From Rhizobium chutanense (lineage in GTDB: Bacteria > Pseudomonadota > Alphaproteobacteria > Rhizobiales > Rhizobiaceae): a stretch of 64,000 bases of DNA. The notes under the pieces are model-generated. The model did no database searches. It saw nothing but the letters and a program-made list of their open reading frames with translations, and was not told where the DNA came from. A program made the translations under genes and the position numbers. The DNA is taken from NCBI RefSeq assembly GCF_002531935.1, contig NZ_NWSV01000006.1, forward strand, positions 245,587 through 309,586. The letters are read 5' to 3'. Shown here piece after piece: positions 17,986 to 27,807 of this stretch; position 1 is the first letter of the stretch; each line of letters begins with the position of its first letter.

Positions 17986-18567
17986 TCACCCCCGCCAGTC
18001 TTCGATGGGCGTCCAGTCGCATGATAAGCGGCGATCCGCAAGGCCGAAAGCATAGAGATTGCCGCCGCCGCCCGGCTGGTCGCGGTCACGGCCGATCGGC
18101 CTGCCCGCCAGATGGCATTTGAGCAGCGTGCCGACGCCGCCGTGGCCGACGAAGGCGATCGGTGCTGCCGCATCATGGGCAGAGAGGATGGTCTCGACGG
18201 CAGAAACGATGCGGGCCTGCGCATCGACGGCGCGCTCCCAGCCCCTGAAGCTCTCCTGCGGATGAGCGAAGAACCAGTTGGCTGCCTCTTCGAACTTGTC
18301 CGGCGGCAGGAAACCTGTGGCCGAGCGATCGTTCTCATGCATGCCGTGCACGATCTCGATTGTCACACCGGCAGCTTCGGCCAGGATTTCCGCTGTTTCG
18401 ATCGCTTTCGTCTCATCGCTGGAGATGATGCGGGTCAGCCGTTTCGCCCAATCGCTCGACACAGCCTTACGGGCGCGCTCGGCGCCGATGTCGGAGAGAC
18501 CCCATTTGGGAACGGGCACCTCCGGATCGATTTTGACCTGGGGGTGGGTGATATAAAGTCCGAACAT
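17986..18567 (-). CDS. Histidine phosphatase-like protein with THP in place of RHG
   Basis: A 193-residue phosphoglycerate-mutase superfamily member. The N-terminal catalytic RHG appears as LYITHPQV: the His is kept but the Arg is replaced by Thr. Other parts fit, with ISSDETKAIETAEIL (the SS..RA.ETA region) and the distal VGHGGVGTLL. The loss of the first phosphate-binding Arg suggests altered or weak phosphatase activity. It directly abuts the pmtA stop (ATG 18567 next to TGA 18570-18568). Confidence 0.78.
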   Translation of the reverse strand: MFGLYITHPQVKIDPEVPVPKWGLSDIGAERARKAVSSDWAKRLTRIISSDETKAIETAEILAEAAGVTIEIVHGMHENDRSATGFLPPDKFEEAANWFFAHPQESFRGWERAVDAQARIVSAVETILSAHDAAAPIAFVGHGGVGTLLKCHLAGRPIGRDRDQPGGGGNLYAFGLADRRLSCDWTPIEDWRG

Positions 18568-19167
18568 TCATCCTCGCCGATAGATCCAGAGTTGGGCTGG
18601 AGGAATATTGCGCACGACGAAATCAAAATGATGAATGCTGTAACGATCGGCGTTGGCGGCGATCGGCGAGATCGCGCCATAGGAAATCTGCACCACCGGC
18701 CGGCCGGCCGGCACGCGGTCGAGCAGGCTTTCGAGCAGCGAGACCCGCATTGCCATCGGGAAGTTCAAGAGCGGAATGCAGGAGATGACGCAATCGAACG
18801 TCCGGTCGCCGTAGTCGCCGAGCGTGGTCTTGAGATCGAAGGCGTCGCCGTTGATGAAGTGCACGCCGGGATAGGTCCGCAGCAGATGTTGATGGAAATC
18901 CGTCGAATATTCGATCGCCACCAGATTGTCCGGCTTCACGCCGCGGCCGAGAATGGCCTTGGTGATGGCGCCAGTGCCCGGCCCGAGTTCGAGCACCGGC
19001 AGCCCGGAATTGAGGTCGATGACGCTGGCCATGCGCTTGGCGGTGATCGAGGAGGTCGGCACGATCGAGCCGACCGTCTTCGGACCCTGCATCATGCCCC
19101 GGAAGAAGCGAATCTCGTCGTCGAACTTCTTGCCCAGCCGTTCTTTCACCTTGACCCGTAAGCGCAT
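18568..19167 (-). CDS. pmtA: Phosphatidylethanolamine N-methyltransferase-type SAM methyltransferase
   Basis: A 199-residue soluble SAM-dependent methyltransferase of the rhizobial PmtA type, which makes phosphatidylcholine from phosphatidylethanolamine at the membrane. The SAM loop VLELGPGTGAITKAIL is near residue 58; FDDEIRFFRGMMQGPKTVGSIVPTS at the N terminus fits this family, and VISCIPLLNF is the catalytic-loop region. The dnaN-side position and the following phosphatase and pyrF genes agree with my recollection of rhizobial gene order. A related RNA or lipid methyltransferase is the alternative. Confidence 0.75.
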   Translation of the reverse strand: MRLRVKVKERLGKKFDDEIRFFRGMMQGPKTVGSIVPTSSITAKRMASVIDLNSGLPVLELGPGTGAITKAILGRGVKPDNLVAIEYSTDFHQHLLRTYPGVHFINGDAFDLKTTLGDYGDRTFDCVISCIPLLNFPMAMRVSLLESLLDRVPAGRPVVQISYGAISPIAANADRYSIHHFDFVVRNIPPAQLWIYRRG

Positions 19168-19424
19168 TCTCCACCCATCCGCATGTTGATCGACTGTCTT
19201 AATATGCCGCTTGTCGCTCCAAGGACAAGGATTTTCGCAAAGAGGACATCGGCATCAACAACTCATGCCGCTTTTGGGGCGACGAGGCATGAGATCGACG
19301 AGCCTTTGGCTTCAGTGATCGGCATCGACAGGCGTGCACAACTGCTTGTCGCTATTGTCGAAATAGAGACAGTCGCCGTTGACATAGAGCGGCTCGGACA
19401 GCAGGCGGGCGGGCTTCGTTCCCG

Positions 19425-20543
19425 TCAGACGCGCATCGGCATCAGCACGTAGAGCGCGTCGTCGCCCGCCGTGTCGCGGATCAGCGTCGGCGAGCCGGCA
19501 TCGGCCAGCAGGAAGATCGCTTCCTCGCCGGAAAGCTGCGCGGTGATGTCGAGCAGATATTTGGCATTGAAGCCGATTTCCATCGCATCCGTATCATAAC
19601 CGACGGCGACTTCTTCCGTGGCGCTGCCGGAATCGGGATTGTTGACGGTCAGCATCAGCTGCCCCTCGGACAGCGCCAGCTTTACGGCGCGGCCGCGCTC
19701 GGAGGAAATGGTGGAGACACGGTCGACGGCCTGGGCGAAGCTCGTGCAGTCGACGCGCATTTCCTTGTCGTTGCCGGTGGGGATGACGCGCTGGTAATCC
19801 GGGAAGGTGCCGTCGATCAGTTTCGAGGTCAGGACGATCGAGCCGATCGTCATGCGGATCTTGGCGTCGGAGACCTCGACGGTCACCACCGCTTCCGGGT
19901 TGTCGACCAGCTTCTGCAGTTCTCCCACAGTCTTGCGCGGAATGATGATGCCCGGCATGCCTTCCGAGCCCGAGGGCGCATCGACATCGGCGCGCGCCAG
20001 CCGGTGGCCGTCGGTGGCGACGGCCCTGAGCTTCAGGTCGCCCTTGCTCTCGATCGTGTGGAAGAAGATGCCGTTGAGATAATAACGCGTCTCTTCCGTC
20101 GAGATTGCGAACTGCGTGCGGTCGATCAGCATCTTCAGATCGGTCGCCTTCAGCTTGAAGCTATGGGTGAAGGTGCCGGCGGTCAGGTCCGGGAAGTCGG
20201 ATTCCGGCAGGCACTGCAGCGAGAATTTCGAGCGGCCGGACTGCACGGTCATCGAGCTGCCGTCGGCGCTGGTGGCGAGCAGCACTTCCGAGCCGTCGGA
20301 AAGTTTGCGGACGATATCGTAGAGAAGATGGGCGGGAACGGTGGTGGCGCCTGCTTGTTCGACGCTTGCCGGCGTCGCCTCGGTGATTTCGAGGTCGAGG
20401 TCGGTCGCCTTCATGTCGAGGTTCTGGCCGTCGGCTTTCAGCAATACGTTGGACAGGATCGGGATCGTGTTGCGACGTTCGACCACGCGGTGGACGTGGT
20501 TCAGCGATTTCAACAGGTTTGACCGCTCAATAGTAATACGCAT
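19425..20543 (-). CDS. dnaN: DNA polymerase III beta sliding clamp
   Basis: Ring-shaped processivity clamp. The 372-residue protein shows the three-domain clamp pattern: MRITIERSNLLKSLNHVHRVVERRNTIPILSNVLL at the start, ATDGHRLAR in the middle, and the C terminus YVLMPMRV that forms part of the protein-binding pocket. Here dnaN is about 42 kb from dnaA, as in other Rhizobiales where the two are not adjacent. Confidence 0.97.
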   Translation of the reverse strand: MRITIERSNLLKSLNHVHRVVERRNTIPILSNVLLKADGQNLDMKATDLDLEITEATPASVEQAGATTVPAHLLYDIVRKLSDGSEVLLATSADGSSMTVQSGRSKFSLQCLPESDFPDLTAGTFTHSFKLKATDLKMLIDRTQFAISTEETRYYLNGIFFHTIESKGDLKLRAVATDGHRLARADVDAPSGSEGMPGIIIPRKTVGELQKLVDNPEAVVTVEVSDAKIRMTIGSIVLTSKLIDGTFPDYQRVIPTGNDKEMRVDCTSFAQAVDRVSTISSERGRAVKLALSEGQLMLTVNNPDSGSATEEVAVGYDTDAMEIGFNAKYLLDITAQLSGEEAIFLLADAGSPTLIRDTAGDDALYVLMPMRV

Positions 20544-20791
20544 GGGATGCTACCGCTTTCGACCGTGACTGTCCGGGCGCGTCGAGCACCCGAGAATGCT
20601 GTCCCGGCCTTGAGACCGGGGGAGTGGACGGGCAAAATGGCAGACTTCAGCATTGCTTTGCAAGAGGCATGCAGGGTCAAGCGCCTGCATTTCAGGTTTT
20701 CCGGAGCAATGCTCACAGAAATCCGAACCCTTGCCGAAGCGCTGCCGCTCGCCCATAAGAGTTCGATGACGGCGGGACGAAAGCAAATGGC

Positions 20792-21698
<907 letters not shown>

Positions 21699-21709
<11 letters not shown>

Positions 21710-22067
21710 CGGTCTCACCGCCATCCGGCGGAAGGCGCTGCGCCGCGGCCTGATGTCGGAATATATCGCGGCCGTCTTTCTGATGCTGAAAGGGTATCGC
21801 ATCCTGGCGCTGCGCCACCGCACCCGGCTCGGCGAGATCGACATCATTGCCCGCAAGGGCGATCTCGCCGTCTTCGTCGAGGTCAAGGCCCGCCATGGCG
21901 AGGCCGCGGCTGTCGACGCCGTCTCTGCCGCCTCGCAGAAACGGATAAGGGCGGCAAGCGATCTCTGGCTTGCCCGCCAGGCGGATCAGGCCCGCCTGTC
22001 CCAGCGCTACGATATCGTCGCGGTCATGCCCGGCCGGCTGCCGCGGCATTTTCCGGATGCTTTCTGA
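21699..22067 (+). CDS. yraN: YraN family (UPF0102) endonuclease-like protein
   Basis: A 122-residue restriction-endonuclease-fold protein. The motif GEIDIIARKGDLAVFVEVKAR holds the D-ExK metal-binding residues, so it may be a DNA-repair-type nuclease. Its ATG lies inside the end of rsmI. In related genomes gshB usually follows; here 5.7 kb of other genes intervene. Confidence 0.92.
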
Positions 22068-22182
22068 CCCTTTTTTTCAACCGATCGCTTTCCGGATCGT
22101 TAAACTTTTAGTTCCCGCGTGAACCAGCTTCTTACGCCTCTCTGCTACCCCCACGGCAGGGATAACAATTGGGGATTGTTTC

Positions 22183-22686
22183 ATGGCCTGGAAGATGATG
22201 CTTGCAAGTGCGGTCGCCATGGCCGCGCGCACGGTGCCTTATGCCGTGGCAAAGCCGGTCGGGAAATCCTTCGTCGCCCATGCAAGCGACCTGCTGCCGA
22301 TGAAGCCGTCGCCGATCAATCCGGACTGGATCGTCAGCGGCAACCCTGAGGCCCGCACCGGCGAACATTCGCGCGGCCATGACGAGGCCTCGCTGACGGC
22401 GATCTGGGACTGCACGGCGGGTGAATTCCGCTGGCGCTTCGGCTGGGACGAGACCGTGATGATCCTCGAAGGCGAGGTTCATATCACCGCCGAGGATGGT
22501 ACCGAACGAACGCTTAGCGTCGGCGACGTCGCCTTTTTCGCCGGCGGGACCTGGGCGAGCTGGCGGGTCGACAATTACGTCCGCAAGGTCGCTTTCCTGC
22601 GCAAGCCCTTCCCGAAGCCGCTGGCGATCGCCTATCGCCTCCGCAACATGCTGCGCAATGGCGGCAACCAGGGCATCGCCGCCTAA
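22183..22686 (+). CDS. Cupin-domain protein
   Basis: A 167-residue protein with a C-terminal cupin barrel: FGWDETVMILEGEVHI, then LSVGDVAFFAGGTWASWRV, the G(X)5HXE-like and GD..FF.G motifs of the Cupin_3 (DUF861) type. The first 35 residues contain a hydrophobic stretch (MMLASAVAMAARTVPYAVA) that may be a membrane or targeting segment. The stop overlaps the convergent LacI gene stop. Function unknown. Confidence 0.82.
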   Translation: MAWKMMLASAVAMAARTVPYAVAKPVGKSFVAHASDLLPMKPSPINPDWIVSGNPEARTGEHSRGHDEASLTAIWDCTAGEFRWRFGWDETVMILEGEVHITAEDGTERTLSVGDVAFFAGGTWASWRVDNYVRKVAFLRKPFPKPLAIAYRLRNMLRNGGNQGIAA

Positions 22687-23705
22687 TCGGGCTGGGGCGG
22701 GGCGGTCGTTTCGCCGTTCAAAACCTCGCAGGCAAACAGGATCGGATTGTCGAGCTCGGGTGCGGTCTGCTTGTTGAGCAGAACGGCGACCGCCGCTGCG
22801 GCCATGTCTTGGATCGGCTGCTTCACCGTCGTCAGCCGCGGCGTCGTCATGCTGGCGAGCGGGATGCCGTCGAAGCCGACGATCGAAAGGGCGGCGGGGA
22901 CCGGGATACCGAGATCATGGGCTGCGCGCATGCAGCCGATCGCCTGCTGGTCCGAGCTGGCAAAAATCGCCGTCGGCCGCTCGTTGCGGGCGCGGGCCAG
23001 AAGATAATTTCCCGCTGAACGGCCGCTCTCATAGTCGAAGGCCGCCTCGGCAATCAGCGGCGGCCCTGCGATTTTCGTGCCGCCGTCGGCCAGCTCCCCC
23101 GCCTGCTCTATCGCATCGAGATAACCCCTGAGGCGATCGTTGGCGGGGACGGAGTGCCCGGGCCCCGAGATGAAGCCGATGCGGCGATGGCCGAGCTTCA
23201 GAAGATGTTCGACGCCAAGACGGACACCGTTGCGGTGATCGGCGGCAATGCCGGAATATCCCGGCATCAGCCGGTCGACGACGACGATCGGCACCCCCTT
23301 CGGCAGCTTGATCTTGTGGAAGTCATTGCTGGGAACGAGCATGATGCCGTCGACCTTCCGGCTCGTCAGCTGGCTGATGCGGTCGGCCTCTTTGGCCGCA
23401 TGATCGAAGGACGTCATGACGATGATGTTGTAGCCGTGACTGGCCGCCGCCTGTTCTGCCGATTGGACGAGTTCGGCAAAGAACGGATTGGTCAGATCCG
23501 GAATGACGATGCCGATTAGCCGGCTGACCTTGCTGCGCATGCTTCGCGCCGACGGGTCGGGCGTATAGCCGAGGTCTTTGATGATCTCGCCGACACGGGC
23601 CCGCAATTCCCTCGTCACCGAGGGATGATCGTTCAGAACCCGCGAAACGGTGCCGGTGGAAACTCCCGCAAGCTTGGCAACGTCCCTAATCCCGACCTTT
23701 GACAT
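22683..23705 (-). CDS. LacI-family transcriptional regulator
   Basis: A 340-residue repressor. The N-terminal helix-turn-helix VGIRDVAKLAGVSTGTVSRVLND is followed by a periplasmic-binding-protein-like sensor domain (IGIVIPDLTNPFFAELVQ, VDRLMPGYSGIAADH, GFDGIPLASMTTPRLTTV). It is divergent from the sugar ABC transporter genes. Two identical 14-base operator-like sites lie in the shared upstream region, so it probably represses the transporter in the absence of its sugar. Confidence 0.92.
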   Translation of the reverse strand: MSKVGIRDVAKLAGVSTGTVSRVLNDHPSVTRELRARVGEIIKDLGYTPDPSARSMRSKVSRLIGIVIPDLTNPFFAELVQSAEQAAASHGYNIIVMTSFDHAAKEADRISQLTSRKVDGIMLVPSNDFHKIKLPKGVPIVVVDRLMPGYSGIAADHRNGVRLGVEHLLKLGHRRIGFISGPGHSVPANDRLRGYLDAIEQAGELADGGTKIAGPPLIAEAAFDYESGRSAGNYLLARARNERPTAIFASSDQQAIGCMRAAHDLGIPVPAALSIVGFDGIPLASMTTPRLTTVKQPIQDMAAAAVAVLLNKQTAPELDNPILFACEVLNGETTAPPQPD

Positions 23706-23858
23706 GATAGAAACAGTGGTCCTTCATCTTCGCCTTTCGAAAAACGCCGGAGAGCGCCCGATCGAGGCTTTCAGCTAATGGTCTTCAGGTCCCTAGTCAA
23801 AGGCTGTGTGGCGATTTCGACGGCTGAACCTGCATGCGACGTCCGGCAAGGCGCTTTA

Positions 23859-23872
23859 TGGAAACGGTTCAT
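23859..23872. promoter_or_regulatory. LacI-family operator candidate O1
   Basis: TGGAAACGGTTCAT, with the central GAAACGGTTC near-palindrome typical of LacI-family sites. An identical copy lies 116 bases downstream at 23975. Confidence 0.65.
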
Positions 23873-23938
23873 CGCGCATATGTCAATATGCGCGTGGCAT
23901 GACGATCCGGCCTATTGCCAAGCCTGCTTTTCGGCCGC

Positions 23939-23944
23939 TTGACA
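23939..23944 (+). promoter_or_regulatory. -35 element candidate of the sugar transporter promoter
   Basis: TTGACA lies between the two operators. The -10 region (about 23961-23966) is poor, so the promoter is tentative. Operator O2 would cover the transcription start. Confidence 0.4.
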
Positions 23945-23974
23945 ATTCTGAGCGGCATGCTACCCAGATGGCGT

Positions 23975-23988
23975 TGGAAACGGTTCAT
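23975..23988. promoter_or_regulatory. LacI-family operator candidate O2
   Basis: Same TGGAAACGGTTCAT as O1, 53 bases upstream of the substrate-binding-protein start and just downstream of the presumed promoter, a position suited to repression. Confidence 0.65.
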
Positions 23989-24040
23989 TGCCGCGGGCAA
24001 CTCAGATGGAGCTGAGCCCAGAGCCGTTCGGGAGGAAAAA

Positions 24041-25024
24041 ATGTCCAATTCTAAGCGTGAATCCGTCATGATCAGTGCGTCGCGCCGTGCGGCCTTGAAG
24101 CTCGGGCTTGCCGGCACCCTGGTGCTGGCGCTGTCCAGCAGCGTCTCGCCCGCCTTTGCGGCCGAAAAGCCGAAGGTCGGCCTGATCATGAAGTCTCTGT
24201 CCAATGAGTTCTTCAAGCAGATGAAGGCCGGCGCCGACAAATATGCGGCCGAAAACAAGGACAAGTTCGACTTCAAGGCCGTCGGCATGAAGGACGAGCG
24301 CGATTTCGCCGCGCAGGTCGACGCGGTCGAAAACTTCGTCACCCAGAAATACGACATCATCGTCGTGGCGCCCGCCGATTCCAAGGCGATGGCGACGCCG
24401 CTGGCAAAGGCCGTCAAGGCCGGCGTCAAGGTCATCAACATCGACGTGCCGCTCGACGCCGATGCCAAGAAAAAGGCCGGGATCGATCTCGCTTTCTTCG
24501 GGCCTGACAACAAGGAAGGGGCAAAGCTTGCGGGCGATGCGCTTGCCAAGGATCTCGGCCCCGGCGCCAAGGTCGTCATCCTCGAGGGCAACCCCGAGGC
24601 CGACAATGCCAAGGAGCGTAAGGAAGGCTTCATGGATTCCGTCAAATCCGGCAAGCTCGAGCTTCTCGACAGCAAGACCGCCCATTGGGAGACGGAAGAA
24701 GCCAACACCGTGATGACGAATTTCCTGACGAAATATAAGGATATTCAAGGTGTGATGGCCGCCAACGACTCCATGGCCCTTGGCGTCGTCAAGGCTCTGG
24801 ATGCCGCCGGCCAGGCCGGCAAGATCAAGGTCGTCGGCTTCGACAATATCCCGCCCGTCCAGCCGCTGATCAAGGACGGCAAGATGCTTGCGACAGTCGA
24901 GCAGTATGGCGCGCAGATGGCGGTCATGGGCATCGACTATGGCATGCGCGAACTGGCCGGCGAAAAATTCACCGGCTGGGTCAAGACCGACGTCAAGCTC
25001 GTCACCGCTGCCGATCTGAAATAG
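24041..25024 (+). CDS. Sugar ABC transporter substrate-binding protein (CUT2/RbsB type)
   Basis: A 327-residue periplasmic binding protein. The signal region ASRRAALKLGLAGTLVLALSSSVSPAFA holds a twin-Arg pair; KVGLIMKSLSNEFFKQMKAGADKYA and GVMAANDSMALGVVKAL match ribose-type binding proteins. ATG 24041 follows a perfect GGAGG. It is first of three transporter genes under the LacI regulator. The sugar is not evident from the sequence. Confidence 0.9.
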   Translation: MSNSKRESVMISASRRAALKLGLAGTLVLALSSSVSPAFAAEKPKVGLIMKSLSNEFFKQMKAGADKYAAENKDKFDFKAVGMKDERDFAAQVDAVENFVTQKYDIIVVAPADSKAMATPLAKAVKAGVKVINIDVPLDADAKKKAGIDLAFFGPDNKEGAKLAGDALAKDLGPGAKVVILEGNPEADNAKERKEGFMDSVKSGKLELLDSKTAHWETEEANTVMTNFLTKYKDIQGVMAANDSMALGVVKALDAAGQAGKIKVVGFDNIPPVQPLIKDGKMLATVEQYGAQMAVMGIDYGMRELAGEKFTGWVKTDVKLVTAADLK

Positions 25025-25168
25025 TCGGGATATCAGGCTCCCAAAAGCAAACGTGGCGCCGGCTGCCGGCCGACGCCATCGCCACCAACCGATTGACGCG
25101 TTGATCGCTTCGGGTGAGGCTCGTTTCGGGCCTCCCCGATGCGCGTTGCGCAGAGGTTTGAAGAGACC

Positions 25169-26704
25169 ATGCATGAGGTCGCCGTGTCAGACAGAGCAGA
25201 TGACGACATCCTGAGCCTTGAGGGGATCGGCAAGCGCTTCCCCGGCGTCGTGGCGCTCAGGGATGTGTCCATTCGGATCGGTCGCGGCAAGGGGCATGTT
25301 CTCCTCGGCGAGAACGGTGCCGGAAAGTCAACCCTGATCAATCTGCTCGGCGGCGTCTTCAGGCCGGATGACGGCCATATTCTGTTTGACGGCAAGCCCT
25401 ATCATCCGTCTTCGCCGCTGGAGGCGTTCAGGGCGGGCATCCGGGTCATTCACCAGGAGCTGCACCCGCTTTCGAACCTGACGGTTGCCGAAAACCTGCT
25501 GTTTGAGCATCTGCCGCGCCGATACGGCCTGGTGAACTATAAGGCGATGAACGCCAGAGCGGCGGAATTGCTGGAAGAGGTCGGTCTCGACGTGGCGCCG
25601 ACGACGCTGGCCAGCCGCCTCAGCGTCGCGCAGCTGCAACTGGTCGAGATCGCCAAGGCGCTTTGCTACGAAAGCAAGCTCCTCGTTCTCGACGAACCGA
25701 CGGCGACGCTCACCTCCAAGGAGGTCGATCGCCTCTTCGAAATTCTGAAGCGCCTGAAGAGCCGCGGCGTCACCACGCTTTACATCTCGCACCGGCTGGA
25801 GGAGATCTTCGAGGTCGGCGACGATGTGACGGTGCTGCGCGACGGCCAGCACGTGATCACCCGGCCGCTCTCCGGACTTGAGATCCCGGAGATCGTCGAA
25901 CTGATGGTCGGGCGCAAGCTTTCCGACCACGGCATTTTCAAGGGCGACAGCGCGGTTTCAGGCGAGGCGCTCGGCGTTTCCGGCCTGAAGGTGACACGGC
26001 ATAGCCCGGAACTGTCCTTCTCCGTGGCAAAGGGCGAGATCGTCGGCATTGCCGGCCTGGTCGGCAGCGGCCGCACCGAGGCGGTGCGCGCCCTGTTCGG
26101 CGCCGACGTCAAGGCATCAGGCGAGATCCGCCTGAACGGCGAGCCGGTCGAGATCAATTCGCCCAAGGATGCCGTTGCGGCCGGGCTGTGCCTCGCGACC
26201 GAAGACCGCAAGATGCAGGGCCTGATGCTCGATATGAGCTGCGCCGAAAACGCCACCATCACCGCTCTCGACAAGATCTCCCGCAACGGTTTGATCAATC
26301 GAAGGGTGGAGGACGATCATTCGCAGCGCCTGGTGCGCGAGCTCAGGATCAAGACCCCGTCCATCCGTCAGGCCGTCCGCACCTTTTCCGGCGGCAATCA
26401 ACAGAAGGTCGTCATTGCCAAATGGCTGTTCCGCGGCCCCAAGGTGCTGATTTTCGATGAGCCGACCCGCGGCATCGATGTCGGCGCCAAGGCCGAAATC
26501 TATGAGCTTTTGTGGAAGTTCGCCGCCGAAGGCAAAGGTGTCCTGGTCGTCTCTTCGGATCTGCCGGAGTTGATGGGCATCTGCCATCGCATCATCGTCT
26601 TCTCCGACGGCAAGATATCAGGCGAAATCGCCCGGGAACAATTTGACGAAAGCAGGATCCTTTCGCTCGCCTACAAGGAGTACAGCCGTGTCCGCCAACA
26701 TTGA
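25169..26704 (+). CDS. Sugar ABC transporter ATP-binding protein (RbsA type, duplicated)
   Basis: A 511-residue ATPase with two cassette halves. The first has Walker A GENGAGKST and signature LSVAQLQLVEIAKAL; the second has a degenerate Walker A (GLVGSGRTE) but a good signature SGGNQQKVVIAKWL and Walker B LIFDEPTRGID. This asymmetric layout is characteristic of CUT2 transporters. The start is uncertain: ATG 25139, ATG 25169 or GTG 25184, the last having GAGG five bases before it. The 3' end overlaps the permease gene by 17 bases. Confidence 0.9.
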   Translation: MHEVAVSDRADDDILSLEGIGKRFPGVVALRDVSIRIGRGKGHVLLGENGAGKSTLINLLGGVFRPDDGHILFDGKPYHPSSPLEAFRAGIRVIHQELHPLSNLTVAENLLFEHLPRRYGLVNYKAMNARAAELLEEVGLDVAPTTLASRLSVAQLQLVEIAKALCYESKLLVLDEPTATLTSKEVDRLFEILKRLKSRGVTTLYISHRLEEIFEVGDDVTVLRDGQHVITRPLSGLEIPEIVELMVGRKLSDHGIFKGDSAVSGEALGVSGLKVTRHSPELSFSVAKGEIVGIAGLVGSGRTEAVRALFGADVKASGEIRLNGEPVEINSPKDAVAAGLCLATEDRKMQGLMLDMSCAENATITALDKISRNGLINRRVEDDHSQRLVRELRIKTPSIRQAVRTFSGGNQQKVVIAKWLFRGPKVLIFDEPTRGIDVGAKAEIYELLWKFAAEGKGVLVVSSDLPELMGICHRIIVFSDGKISGEIAREQFDESRILSLAYKEYSRVRQH

Positions 26705-27722
26705 AAAACAGACCGAGGCGCAAACCGGGGCGAAACAGGTAAGCGTCTGGGACAAGCTTCTCCGGATCTCGATGAAGGAAGCCGGCGTCGCCATCGCCCT
26801 CGTCCTGATCCTGGCGTTTTTCTCGGCGACGGCGCCCTATTTCGCCACACCGGAGAACTTCCTGAAGATCTTCGTGCAGATCGCCATCAACACCGTGCTG
26901 GCCGCCGGCATGACCTTCGTCATCCTCATCGGCGGCATCGATCTTTCCGTCGGCTCGCTGCTGGCCCTCTGCACTGTCATCGGTGCGACGATCATGATCG
27001 ATCCGGCGTTTTCGCCATGGCAGGCGATCGTTCTCGCCTGTCTCGCCTCGATGGGCACCGGTGCCGTGCTCGGCGCCGTCAATGGCTGGATCTGCGAGAA
27101 GTGGAAGCTTCCGTCCTTCATCGTCACCCTCGGCATGCTGAATGTCGCGAGCGGCCTGGCGCGCGTGGTCAGCGACAATTCGACGATTACGGGCCTGCCT
27201 CAGCCCTTCGTCGATTTCGGCAACCTGATCTTCTGGGGCATTTTCCCCTCGATCTTCCTGATTGCGATCGTCGTCGTGCTGATCGGCTGGTTCGTGCTGC
27301 GCTATACCGTCTTCGGCCGTTTCGTCTTCGCGATCGGCACCAATGAAGAGGCGGTCCGCCTGTCGGGGCATCAGCCGAAGAGATACAAGATCGCCGTCTT
27401 CACCATCTCCGGGCTGACGGCCGGCATCGCTGCCATGGTCTATCTGCTCCGTCTCAATGTCGGCAGCCCGGTTGCCGGTATCGGCTACGAGCTGAACGCC
27501 ATCGCCGCCGTCATCATCGGCGGCACCAGCCTCTCCGGCGGCAAGGGCTCGATCGTCGGCACGCTCGTCGGCGCCTGCATTCTGCAGGTCCTGTCGACGG
27601 GGTTGCAGCTGCTCGGCGCCGACGACAATATCAAGCCGATCGTCATCGGCGCGGTCATCGTGCTTGCCGTCATTCTCGACAGCTATCGCGGCCGGTTGAT
27701 GCGCATCCTCGAAACCCGGTGA
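26688..27722 (+). CDS. Sugar ABC transporter permease (RbsC type)
   Basis: A 344-residue inner-membrane permease with about eight to ten hydrophobic segments. The family signature FVILIGGIDLSVGSLLAL and the later IGGTSLSGGKGSIVGTLVGA are present. I choose GTG 26688, preceded by AAGGAG inside the ATPase end, rather than an upstream ATG deeper in the ATPase gene. Together with the binding protein and ATPase it forms a complete monosaccharide importer. Confidence 0.9.
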   Translation: MSANIEKQTEAQTGAKQVSVWDKLLRISMKEAGVAIALVLILAFFSATAPYFATPENFLKIFVQIAINTVLAAGMTFVILIGGIDLSVGSLLALCTVIGATIMIDPAFSPWQAIVLACLASMGTGAVLGAVNGWICEKWKLPSFIVTLGMLNVASGLARVVSDNSTITGLPQPFVDFGNLIFWGIFPSIFLIAIVVVLIGWFVLRYTVFGRFVFAIGTNEEAVRLSGHQPKRYKIAVFTISGLTAGIAAMVYLLRLNVGSPVAGIGYELNAIAAVIIGGTSLSGGKGSIVGTLVGACILQVLSTGLQLLGADDNIKPIVIGAVIVLAVILDSYRGRLMRILETR

Positions 27723-27807
27723 TCGCGGGTGCGCCGGAAGGCCTGATCGGCATTGCGTTTGATACCGGGCCGACCTACATCTGTCCGGCATTCAGCGAGG
27801 GACGGAA

